Positions 23,101 to 31,410 of a stretch of DNA of 64,000 nucleotides are shown here, one piece after another (within the stretch, counting starts at the first letter, position 1; each line of letters starts with the position of its first letter). This DNA comes from Siphonodentalium dalli (taxonomy: Eukaryota > Mollusca > Scaphopoda > Gadilida > Siphonodentaliidae). The stretch is taken from the NCBI GenBank assembly GCA_032622095.1, contig CP136062.1:132141282-132205281 (forward strand). Reading direction: 5' to 3'. Both the position numbers and the translations under genes were made by a program. Under the pieces are notes generated by a model, which was not told where the DNA came from, searched no databases, and worked only from the letters and a program-made list of their open reading frames with translations.

Positions 23101-25834
23101 AAATTCCTTCTATTTTTCTTGTTCTTGGTGATAATGGTTTAACATTGTACCGACCAAGAATGCCTGCTGTAGCTTTAAGAAACTATTGTTGAGAAACTGA
23201 ATTTTGTTAGTTGCTAGATTCCATATGATGAGTATTAAGTGAAAAAGTATCCATTTCATTAAATCATTTCAAAATCATAGAAAGTATTTCAAAGCATCAG
23301 AATCGCAGCCCTAGCCCTACATATACAGTAATGCCCTAATTAATCGACTCCATAACCACAGCAGAATTATGGGTAATTTTTCAGAATTTAGTCGGAAATA
23401 TGGCTTGTTGCCATTCATCGGAAAGCTCTCTAATTCTGCTGTGGTTATGGAGTCGATTAATTAGGGCATTACTGTAGTTCAAGTATATATCCATATTCCA
23501 TAATTATGTTATAATCTTGCATTATATAAATTTATATTATACATCATACATCAATGTCAAATTCAGCGCAAAAATATATATCAGACTTATGGAGGCACTG
23601 GTACAGTGAGTGTTCATTGCTTCAATATATAGATAGCCCTCAAAATTGGGAATAAACTGCCATGGCAACATGGATCCAATAAGTTAATGTTTAAAGAGGT
23701 CGCGACTCATGGGAATTCCCATTCCCTGTGTGGTTTCCATTTGTAATACTCCGTGCGCCCTACATGCATTTTCGGAAGTTTATTGCATGATGACTATTTC
23801 TGGAATGTGAATGTGTATAAACCTACTATTTCATCATATTTGATGCTTTTATGAATTTTAATAATAGCATCACGCTGTTTGTGATCTATATAAATAATTA
23901 TCTCTGATTCATCCATACTGTCTTGTGCTTCCAATCTTGTTACCACCTCCATTCTGTGATCTTTGTTCTACATACAGCTGGTTTATTTTTTCCTCTAATT
24001 ACAACTGCTAATGAGGCGACTTTTAGCACCAGCTTGTGTAAATAGGTATAGCTATGTACATAATCGTGTAATAAATAATCAACAATGAATGCATACCTCT
24101 ATAAAGTTATATAATTATATATGACGTTACCTACATTTCTACAATGTATATCACTAACAAATTCACCATTTCAGGGCTGCACAACTGCTATGACAATTAC
24201 CAAGTCCCGTTATCTACATGTTTACTGTGTACTACTTACAAATACACCCATTTACGGCCACAGCAATAAAATGCCATGGCAAAAGGTGATCACCACAGCA
24301 ATTATTGGACAGGGACCCGCTCAGAGTATTCAAATTTTGAGAAGTCACTTCTCCCGATTTTATTATTATGGAAAAGCGAAACTGTTATCAGGGAGAAGTC
24401 ATAAATGCTGAAGTTCAATTTATGATCCAATAAGAATTATGCAACACAGGAGTCCATTTATGAAACCATTATAGTGAGTAAACACACGATTATATTCAGT
24501 AAATATGCTTTAAACATGATGTTGGGAAATATGCATACTGGTATATGAGAGAGAAGTCACTTCTCCCTGGGATATATGGAGGAGAAGTGGCACATTTAGG
24601 GAGAAAATGTCTCCCAAGTCGCCCTCTAGGCTGGTCCCTGCAATCGGGACGTTCTTTTCAAACGACCTGCATATTGTGCAACAAGAGATCACAATTATAA
24701 ACTGATGGTAAATGATACTACAAATGAAAGTGTCAATGACATTGTAGCTCAACTTGGGGAGGAGTTCATTTTTTGCTGAGCAATGAAAAGAATGATAAAG
24801 AAGAAGTCACAGTGATGATCTATATAAAGTTTGATTATGATCAGATGAGGGATATTGTCATTCAAAGAGTAATTTCCAAGATGTCGATGGCGGCCATGTT
24901 TTTCAACGAATTTTGGTCAAAATAAGAGGCTCCCATCTGGAGGTCACCCCGAAGATCCAAATAAAGTTTGGTGACGATCGGATGAGGGATGTGGTCTGTA
25001 GTGTGTGCCAAAGGATTTAGTCAAGTTTTTCATCAAAAATCGCTAAAATTTGTTAGCTCCTATCTAGAGGTAATCCTAAACGTGCCTGTAAATTCTCAAA
25101 ACATTTCTCCAATAAATGCGGGCTGCAGGGTGTGCCGATGGATTCAAATTTGAAATCCAAAATGGCTGCCGACGGCCATGTTTTTTTTAACAAATTTCAG
25201 AAATAATTGATGGCTCGCAATCAGATGAGGGATGACTTCGTCAAGTTGAGCTAAAAATGATCCAGCAATAAATACGGACTGTATGGTGTGCTGATGGATT
25301 CAAATTTGAATTAACTCGGAAAAATTTGATAGCTCCCATCTATAGGTCACCCTGAAGCTACATATGAAGTTTGGTAAATATCGGATGAGGGAAATTGTTG
25401 ACGCACGGATGGATGACGGATGCCAACCCATGGCAATAGCTCAAACTTTAGGTTGTAAAGTTCAGCTAAAAATGCAAGGAAGGTCGCATAGAGTGCATGG
25501 CATGTTGAACACTCTTCCCGACTATATAGTTGAAGATAACTCCTTGGAATACTTCAAAAGAACGCAGACTTTCAACTTCTGATTTTAAATTTGAAACGGA
25601 CTCCAGATGAACTCACACACTCAATATATGTATCTGTTGTAAGCACCAGAACAAAGAGTCCATCCGACTAGTTCCATTACAATATATATTTGATGAAAAC
25701 AAAATTTAAATAAAAAATGATTTTTTACTGGAGGATACATAGTAATATCTCACCCTTGTTATGACAGTGCGAACAGTCCGTGATCTATCTCTTGAACAAT
25801 AATTTCCATTGCTGGCTTTAAGAAAGAGCAAAAT
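14060..25834 (-). CDS. C2H2 zinc finger / C-terminal membrane protein (six exons, N-terminus missing)
   Basis: Minus-strand exons in order: 25754-25834, 22020-22229, 19388-19525, 18449-18476, 17569-17636 and 14060-14155. All junctions are GT-AG and all phases agree. The protein runs: a hydrophobic ILLFLKAS then a basic CSRDRSRTVRTVITR; then PERCPLHLDRDIFAIHEEHK; then the finger CEFCGKQFISERYLDMHFENRH (C-x2-C-x12-H-x4-H); then a Cys-rich region (ECLASFCDIFRCDV, DLQRQC, RKCLPP, SICSFLSCKKYW); and last a 25-residue membrane helix ending YYCIAYHYF. The layout suggests a membrane-anchored protein with its finger on one side of the membrane. Orientation and function are unknown, and the start lies upstream. 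I do not recognise a named family, but such tight phase agreement argues it is a real gene. Confidence 0.75.
14578..15185. mobile_element. Remnant of the CTGCACGTTTATTTGG family (E)
   Basis: Words CTTATTTGGGTCTGCACGTT near 14601 and CACCCTGCACGTTTATTTGG near 15162 match the intact copy at 39612-40657. Outer ends are eroded. Confidence 0.4.
15365..15465. repeat. Palindrome, CCACCACTATA arms
   Basis: CCACCACTATAGGTACTATA is mirrored by TATAGTAATTATAGTGGTGG, with an internal second mirrored pair (AGTAACTATAGTTGTGG). It is a small fold-back repeat with no coding content. Confidence 0.55.
15946..16120. mobile_element. Family D MITE (right end eroded)
   Basis: It starts TTAACCCTTTCTATCCTAAA, keeps the TATAAAAGTATACATTGGAA word and an ATAAGTTCGACAAACATGTC hairpin followed by TGTTGAACTTATTATCTGAA. 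The closing AAAGGGTTAA is not clear. Confidence 0.6.
16191..16435. mobile_element. TTAA double-hairpin element, family C
   Basis: It starts TTAACCTTTCCTGAAATTTT and ends CATGAGGGGTTAA. It holds two diverged copies of the TCTCTTATATATGTGA hairpin with TCCCATAGGGAG-like centres. Confidence 0.65.
16680..17420. mobile_element. TTAA-flanked element with CTCTTTCG ends
   Basis: The left end TTAACTCTTTCGCTGCCAC mirrors the right end GGCATCGAAAGAGTTTAA, with TTAA on both sides (16676-16679 and 17421-17424). An internal inverted pair (CTCGCATAAATGCG) lies at 17353-17402. About 740 bp, no evident coding region. Confidence 0.6.
17569..17636 (-). CDS. Cys-rich exon of the C2H2/TM gene (SICSFLSCKKYW)
   Basis: Acceptor TTCATTTCAG and donor GAG|GTTAGT. 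It starts with the last two bases of an Ala codon and ends in phase 0 before the membrane-helix exon. It encodes VLVSSICSFLSCKKYWDSPF followed by DE. Confidence 0.7.
17940..18231. repeat. GAGGTCCCCAGAGGGTGAAT hairpin repeats
   Basis: Two fold-back units (17940-18018 and 18133-18231) use GAGGGTGAA arms closing on CACTAAATTCACCCTCTGGG and CTCATTCTGC. They are diverged relatives of the cleaner pair at 21035-21289. Confidence 0.6.
18449..18476 (-). CDS. 28-bp micro-exon of the C2H2/TM gene
   Basis: It lies between TTCTTTTCAG and CAG|GTATAT and encodes GLVRKCLPP plus one base. It is needed to join exon 19388-19525 (phase 0) to exon 17569-17636 (phase 1). The exact phase fit is the main support. 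Confidence 0.6.
18756..19007. mobile_element. TTAA-flanked MITE, family D
   Basis: It starts TTAACGCTCTCTATACTATA and ends TTTAGCATAGAAAGGCTTAA. The middle holds the perfect pair TCAGATAATAAGTTCAACAA / TTGTTGAACTTATTATCTGA. Confidence 0.65.
19388..19525 (-). CDS. Exon of the C2H2/TM gene (ECLASFCDIFRCDV)
   Basis: Acceptor CTCTCTGCAG and donor TTTG|GTTAGT; exactly 46 codons, phase 0 at both ends. It encodes GDDVECLASFCDIFRCDV, then a Tyr/Trp-rich piece and CIEDDMVDLQRQCL. It follows directly after the zinc-finger exon. Confidence 0.75.
19643..20004. mobile_element. TTAA double-hairpin element, family C (long copy 2)
   Basis: Perfect end pair TTAACCCTTTACCCAACA / TGTTGGGTAAAGGGTTAA. It is nearly identical to 9331-9712, differing mainly by a few extra bases at the left and a short loss around 19860. 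Such similarity suggests recent activity. Confidence 0.85.
20245..20455. mobile_element. Family C element
   Basis: It starts TTAACCTTTTCATGACGGGA and carries two hairpins (GAGTCTCCCATAGGGAGCCTC centre; then GAGTCTCACATATA). The right end (CACACAGGGTTGAAG) is eroded. Confidence 0.6.
20835..21602. mobile_element. Long-TIR fold-back element with nested hairpins
   Basis: Left arm 20835-20985 (AGATCATGCCATGAAT, GGAACTTTTTGAAG, GGGAATATATTTCTTAGTTA) is mirrored at 21445-21602. Inside, 21035-21289 is another mirrored unit (AAGCCTTGAAATAGGG ... CCCTATTTCAAGGCTT) enclosing two near-perfect GAGGTCCCCAGAGGGTGAAT hairpins. This is inverted repeat inside inverted repeat. Confidence 0.65.
22020..22229 (-). 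CDS. Zinc-finger exon of the C2H2/TM gene
   Basis: 70 codons, phase 0 at both ends, from GTTTTAG to GTG|GTAATC. It encodes KIIPLFTANSYRMPERCPLH, then the finger with Cys at C-x2-C and His at H-x4-H. The exon also stays open on the plus strand, but that frame has no resemblance to known proteins. Confidence 0.8.
22700..23325. other. Intron, nothing identifiable
   Basis: This is an intron of the minus-strand C2H2/TM gene. I see no element ends or exon here, only ordinary AT-rich sequence. Confidence 0.4.
23326..23474. mobile_element. Hairpin MITE, family A (asymmetric copy)
   Basis: Ends CAGTAATGCCCTAATTAATC and GATTAATTAGGGCATTACTG lie inside TA. The right half is shortened, so the internal palindrome is incomplete. 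Confidence 0.75.
24727..25480. mobile_element. Pearl-like element (copy 2)
   Basis: It starts AAAGTGTCAATGACATTGTA then GCTCAACTTGGGGAGG; it ends CCATGGCAATAGCTCAAACT then AAAGTTCAGCTAAAAATG. Diverged internal units carry GATGAGGGATGTGGTCTGTA and CAAAATGGCTGCCGACGGCC. Same family as 11830 and 52850. Confidence 0.65.
25754..25834 (-). CDS. Upstream exon of the C2H2/TM gene
   Basis: Acceptor ATTTGCAG and donor AGG|GTGAGA; 27 codons, phase 0 both ends. It encodes ILLFLKASNGNYCSRDRSRT then VRTVITR, which runs directly into KIIPLF of the zinc-finger exon. The hydrophobic start could be the end of a signal peptide. Confidence 0.6.
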
Positions 25835-26034
25835 CTGCAAATATAAATTTCACAATGTTTGACGATGACTTAGCTAAACCTGAGTCATAGAAAAATCTAA
25901 GCAATCAAAGAGACAAATTCAGACAATGACATAACACAGGCAATGATATTGCCTTAGTATTGTAACACCAGTGCTTACTGCATGCATTTCATCAGCGATA
26001 CTATATATTCACGTCCATGATGTCACAATGTAAC

Positions 26035-26690
26035 CAGGGTTCGCGCTGCCACTTGCCAAATTTGCCAATGGCAAAAATAATTCACATTTGGCAAAAACTA
26101 TTTTCATTTGGCAAACGTTTTGGCAAGTCACTTTTTAATTCCTCAAGACAGTTGAAAACTATTGGTCAATCAATACCATTCATTTTCAGGAAACTCTTAC
26201 AATATAATTATATTAATGGAGTTTTATATGATTTAGGAAAGGTTAACACCTCTATTAAGATGCAGTTAATCTGATAGCATTTAGTATGATGGGTGGAGGG
26301 ATTACTCGTCTTTAGTGTGGTGGTGTTTACATAACTAATCCTCTTGTTATGTGCCCTTATGATGAAGCAACCCTCCTATCATTTTATTGTTCGGTGATTG
26401 GTTTATTGCTGTATGATAAACCACAATAGAGATGCTGGTATAATTATTATCTAACTGCTTTCCTAACGGCCCTTTCAAATCTTCCCGGGTATCATCCCAA
26501 ACTCCAAACTTACTCCTGTCGATATCAAGTCGTTTAAACCGCGAGTGTCGAAACATAAAACTCAATCAAGGTTGCAGAAAATGATACTATCGGGGATAAC
26601 ATTTGGCAAATTCTAATATAATTTGGCAAAACATATTTCCATTTGGCAAATTATTTGGCAAAAGTAAATTTCGGTCCAGCGCGGACCCTG
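26035..26690. mobile_element. hAT-type MITE with 8-bp target duplication
   Basis: Ends CAGGGTTCGCGCTG and CCAGCGCGGACCCTG are mirrored. An 8-bp duplication AATGTAAC lies immediately outside (26027-26034 and 26691-26698). CAGGG ends plus 8-bp duplications are hallmarks of hAT transposons. Clusters of ATTTGGCAAA near both ends look like subterminal transposase-binding words. 656 bp, no transposase. Confidence 0.88.
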
Positions 26691-26699
26691 AATGTAACT

Positions 26700-27940
26700 T
26701 AGTTGTAGGGTTCATGCTGTCGATGGTGAAATTGGCCAATAATAATGTAATTTCGAAAATGACCAATGAAAATTGCTTTTAGCTAAACCGAAGCCTAGTC
26801 AATAGTCACCTCTGTGAATGTATAATGGAGGCAAAGTATGGAATTAAGATATAACTTACGTTTTCAAAATATCCAATTTGACTCTTGTCAACACTTCTAA
26901 ATTTGTTTTATTTTGTTTTTGTCCATAAAAGAAACAAATTGGCAATTCTTTCCTCAGTTTAATGTAATGTATCGTCCCCAATATTTTGGGTTCATTTTCA
27001 AATAGTTTTCAGTTTTGTCATCTGCTTTTCTCGGAGATCGTTTATTATAAACATCATTCAATTATAAAATTGGTTTGGTCTCACCGATCACCCCATCCTT
27101 GCCATAACAAAATGCTATGTTATTCTACCAGCAAAATTAATATCTAAAACTACACTGAATAAATTATTTTAAATGGCCACGTAAAACAACATATTTTTAA
27201 TTTAACACAAGCAGTGTCCATTTGAAGTCCTTGTTGCCATGGCAACATGAAATTGTTTACCTATGATGACCCTCTAGTACGGACATGGAGTTTCAAAGCA
27301 GTTCATGGGTAGGGTATATACTGGCAATTTGAATCTTTCCAATATTGAATAGTCAAACTAAATATATAGTAAGTGTATATAATGTCTTTTTCCCCAGGAG
27401 ACCTGGCACAGAGATATTGATTCCCCCCACACAAAAATTAAATAAAAAATTCCTGTTCTTAATTTTTTTTATTCTGTGACATGCCACCATGCCACCATGC
27501 GCTTACGCAAAGTCTTCAACATAATAAAGTTGGCAAAGTATTCTGTAGATAGATAGATATTAACCTGGCTCAGGTTGTGGTCGGGGAGTGTCACCAAAAC
27601 AGGTCAGGTGAACTGCCGATCAATCTATAATAGCACGATCTGATAGACAGATTGGTATTCTTGGAGAGGAACTCTAAATTTCTTGAATATTGAAATTATG
27701 TTTTTTGAAGATTTGTACATGTTTATATTGAATATTGTCAGTAAATAATCATATTTCGTACTGTCTTTCAATTCATTTATTAGTTTCAAAAGAAATCATA
27801 ATTAATTTATTTTTTTTCAAAGTATTACTATTAGTTGAAAGATAATTATAAAACAATTTAGAGTGACTCTCCTTATCACATATGCATGCTGGCTGTGAAA
27901 GAATGATCACTCTAATTTAGCCCAGTATAGATCGATCGGT
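26700..27940. other. No gene identified
   Basis: AT-rich sequence with a GCCACCAT tandem pair near 27484 and no supported exon. A donor-like AAAAC|GTAAGT on the minus strand at 26878 lacks a convincing acceptor. Confidence 0.35.
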
Positions 27941-28124
27941 GGTTCACCAAGGGGGCAATTCCATTCATTATGCTGGGCTACAATTGGTAAATTACCCTGG
28001 GCAAAAATTAATGGAATGATTTTTGGTGACCGGAGTAATCTAAAAAACTATGAACAAAACATACTGGTAATTTTTTATTGGGGAAATTTGACAAAAGTCA
28101 CATTGGGCGTGTCGACCACGTTAA

Positions 28125-28545
28125 AGGTACTCAATCCGATCAGAGGGTCCTATATTACTATTTCTTTGGCTTTCGGGGTAATAAATATTTGATTCGAGTC
28201 GAGGAACCCATCAAACAAAGCTCAGAGTTATTAGATATTGATTTTTGAAATTTGTTATTTTCTCGAGATGAGTACTAATAATTGCCCCTAACTTCGTAAT
28301 TTGCTCGAGATGTGTACACCAGAAACACTATTCAAACAGACAAGGATGGATAACTCTAAAATCAAGTGGTAATAATAACGCAATTTTGACCGTGTTCAGA
28401 AGGAATAGAAATAACAAAACTTCAAATATCGATATCTGATCACCCTGAGCTTTGATTGGTAGGTTCCTCGACTCGAATCAATTATTTTTTACCCCCAAAG
28501 CCAAAGAAATAGTAATATAGGACCCTCTGATCGGATTGAGTACCT
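28125..28545. mobile_element. TTAA-flanked fold-back element, family B (copy 1)
   Basis: Arms begin AGGTACTCAATCCGATCAGA and extend about 140 bp, with words TTTCTTTGGCTTTCGGGGT and GATTCGAGTCGAGGAACCCA mirrored. TTAA lies on both sides (28121-28124, 28546-28549). Non-coding. Copies also at 38311, 44318 and 56018. Confidence 0.85.
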
Positions 28546-28880
28546 TTAAGTAAATGAGCAAAAATATCTGATATTCACAATGAAAACAACGAGAATTTTT
28601 ACTTTTATCGAACAAGCAAATATATCTAATTTTAGAACAACTGTGACACTAAGTATCTAAAACTTTGGATAAATAAGTTTAACTGTCATTCAATTGAATT
28701 ATATATTTCGGATTATATATTACAGATTTTTTTTAAATTATTAAAAAATTAAATTCATTTAATCCAATACATAAATATTTTCCATGTGCTTTCTCAGTTG
28801 ACAACCGATCTTCACGGGGAAAGTGACGTCACATTACAATACAATACCCTCAAAATTACACCACCTCATCGCAGGTGTAG

Positions 28881-29859
28881 CCAGGTCAGGCACAGGTGCC
28901 AAATGAGCAATAGCTCATTTGAGCTCACGTGGCTAAATCAAGCTAAATTTTTAATGTGATTAAAGTCCATTTCCTCAGTTCAATGTGTGCATCAAATTAT
29001 CGCATTGCGAATTTACTTCTACTGGATCCACCTAATATTGAGCTTCAAAAAAATAACTCATCTACTCACAACAGTCGTGATATCTTTTACATGACATTTG
29101 CTCAAGGATTTATCCATGTTTTCATTAAAATTTGTAAGAGAAAATAGTTTTAAATTGACTTTTCAGTTGGCAAATCGTGCTTTGTCAAATTCGCTCCTCT
29201 TTCTCTAAGTTTATCCTAAGATAAAATGAAACAAACGTTCTGATTGGCTGCTCAAAACAGGCTCCGTCTATGTGTTTATAAGCATGATTTTAATTGAATT
29301 TCACTGGTTGGAAGGTATGGAAAGCCACCCTATTTATGCAATAGAAGATGCAGTAAACGATGGTTAAAACATGAATGTATTGCCCACTCGCGCTTCCGTA
29401 TTTCTTCTTCTCTTAATGGCAGATCAGTATACATTTGGCAAACGATTTCTCGTAAATGGATGCCAGCGATTTATCCAGTGGGACAAGACATTTAACCTTG
29501 TGTCCTTAACCTTCATAAATATATTCCAGGTAAATTCATATGCAGAAGCGGCAGTTTTATGCACACAATTCGTAAGTTCGATAAGAAGTTTAATCATTCT
29601 CCTAAAACTAGGCTAAAAGTGTTAAATGAAATCGCCTTTGATCGTGCCGCTGCTGTTTTAATTAGTTGTACCGAAGGTGTTTCTGTGAAGCTTGACATGG
29701 GGTCTAACTAATGAAAGTAAATTCGCATTGCGATAATTTAATGCATGTGTTGAACTGAGGAAATGGACATAAATCACATTAAAAATTTAGCTTGATTTAG
29801 CTACATGAGCTCAAATGAGCTATTTAGCTCATTTGATTTGACACCTGTGCATGACCTGG
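28881..29859. mobile_element. Non-autonomous element with ~140-bp TIRs
   Basis: The left arm (CCAGGTCAGGCACAGGTG, CTAAATCAAGCTAAATTTTT, TCCATTTCCTCAGTTCAA) is mirrored at 29715-29859. The interior has an 81-codon open stretch (29371) without family resemblance. Superfamily unknown; the flanks share only TAG. Confidence 0.75.
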
Positions 29860-30292
29860 TAGCTAGCATAGGCTGTAGCCCGGCGAATTTACGCCTGGTC
29901 ATTCCATTCATTGCCCATTGTAATTTCTTTACCCATTGTAGTCGAGCGTAATGAATGGAATCGCCCCTAAACCTGCAAAATAGATAAACACTTTTGCCGT
30001 CAATTTCCTCCGAACTTATATTTAATAATTTATAAGTTAAATATATAATTTATAAAGCCAGACTTAAGGACTTTGCTAACAATTTTCCCCAAATTTAATG
30101 GAGTCCAAAATAAAGGTTTATGTTGACTTTTATTAGTAATCACAGTAACCAAACCCATGGATGCCACATTTTAAGAGTATAATTCATGGTAGATTATGTT
30201 AGAAATTCAAAATGTGAAATTTATAGAAGTTTTTAAAATCTATTTTTTCGAACCCAAATTCAACAAACACAAAGATCATATCTAAGAAAAAG

Positions 30293-30410
30293 ATATGGGT
30301 ATGTGTACTGAACACTGTGAAGAATGATGAACAATAAAGATATACTCACATTTCTTCAGTTTTATTAAGATTTTTGGCTTGGAAGCAGTTGTTTACAAAT
30401 GGTAGATTTT
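30293..30410 (+). repeat. Second LINE 3' end, opposite orientation
   Basis: TACTGAACACTGTGAAGAAT and GATGAACAATAAA at 30309-30346 repeat, in plus orientation, the 3' end of the minus-strand LINE at 30737-30775. Similarity continues, diverged, to TTGTTTACAAATGG. This makes a stem-loop-like structure of about 460 bp. Confidence 0.55.
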
Positions 30411-31410
30411 ATTGCTCAGAAAAGCTATTTGGGAACTGAATTTGATGGGTCAAGTTAATGTTCACTCAAGCCAGCTGGGATTATGACCAGCAGGTGCTGA
30501 CCCATGACACTATTATATCCTGATTCAGGCTGATTGGTGACCTAGTTTCTGGGCTATGGGGTACCCCCAGATTGGGGATTACACAGTTCTTTTGTCAAGA
30601 GATTCACAACACACCACTGTCCACAGATATTAACACTTAACTGTTACCTCACTACAAGCGATGTCGGGCAAGTTACTCAATTATTTGTAAACAATTGGTT
30701 CTTAGTAATTTTATCAAAGAATGCTTGATAAATATGAATATTATTTTATTGTTCATCATTCTTCACAGTGTTCAGTACTAATACACATTGCCATATTTTT
30801 TTTATTTTTTCTGTTTCTGTAGTGGTACGTCGTAGGAACCAGTTCTGGCGTGTTACGATGGGTGTGGAGGCGCTTGATGTTTTCCTGAAGATACTCCTGG
30901 AATGATGCTGTAGAGTCCAGGCTATCTAAGAATTTCCCGTCCAGCTGGTTCCAGTCAATCTTTGCTCTAATAAACACTGAATGTTTGTATTCTTCTGTGT
31001 TTATTGATTGCGGGAGTTCGAAGCATCTTTCGTGGTTTCGTATGAGATGCTGAGGGAATTTGGATGTTTCGTATCCCTCCAATTGTTTGTTTTTCTTACG
31101 AACTCGTTTTAGAGAGTAGTTAGCATACTTTTGGGGGGATGGCTGGGAAGGCCCCGTCCACTACTTTGTGCAAGAATGTCAGCCTGTTGGTTTTCCTCCT
31201 GGTCTTGAGTGGTTGGAATTTTAGGTCAATTAGCATGTTTGTGACCGCACCCTCAAATCTGCTTCTATAGTCTTTTTTGATGAAACGAGCTGCTCTTCTT
31301 TGGATTGTTTTGTTTTTCGTATGGGTCCCATATTATATCTGCATATTCCATGGTTGATCTTACTAGCGATATATAACTTAGCTTGTGTAGGTCTTCTGAG
31401 CAATGCTTAA

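Larger units (their letters stand above)
27949..29969. mobile_element. Outer TIR element hosting two nested insertions
   Basis: The left end (GGGGGCAATTCCATTCATTA, then TGGGCTACAATTGG) mirrors the right end (TAATGAATGGAATCGCCCC). Between them lie the complete elements 28125-28545 and 28881-29859. Without these the host would be about 600 bp. Confidence 0.6.

Noticed and set aside
26878-26945. Possible further upstream exon of the C2H2/TM gene (donor AAAAC|GTAAGT)
   Set aside because: The only acceptor-like site before it has an A-rich, not pyrimidine-rich, lead-in, and two of three frames contain stops.
29371-29616. 81-codon ORF inside the 28881-29859 element as a transposase
   Set aside because: Too short, no catalytic motifs, and it ends without support; the element looks non-autonomous.
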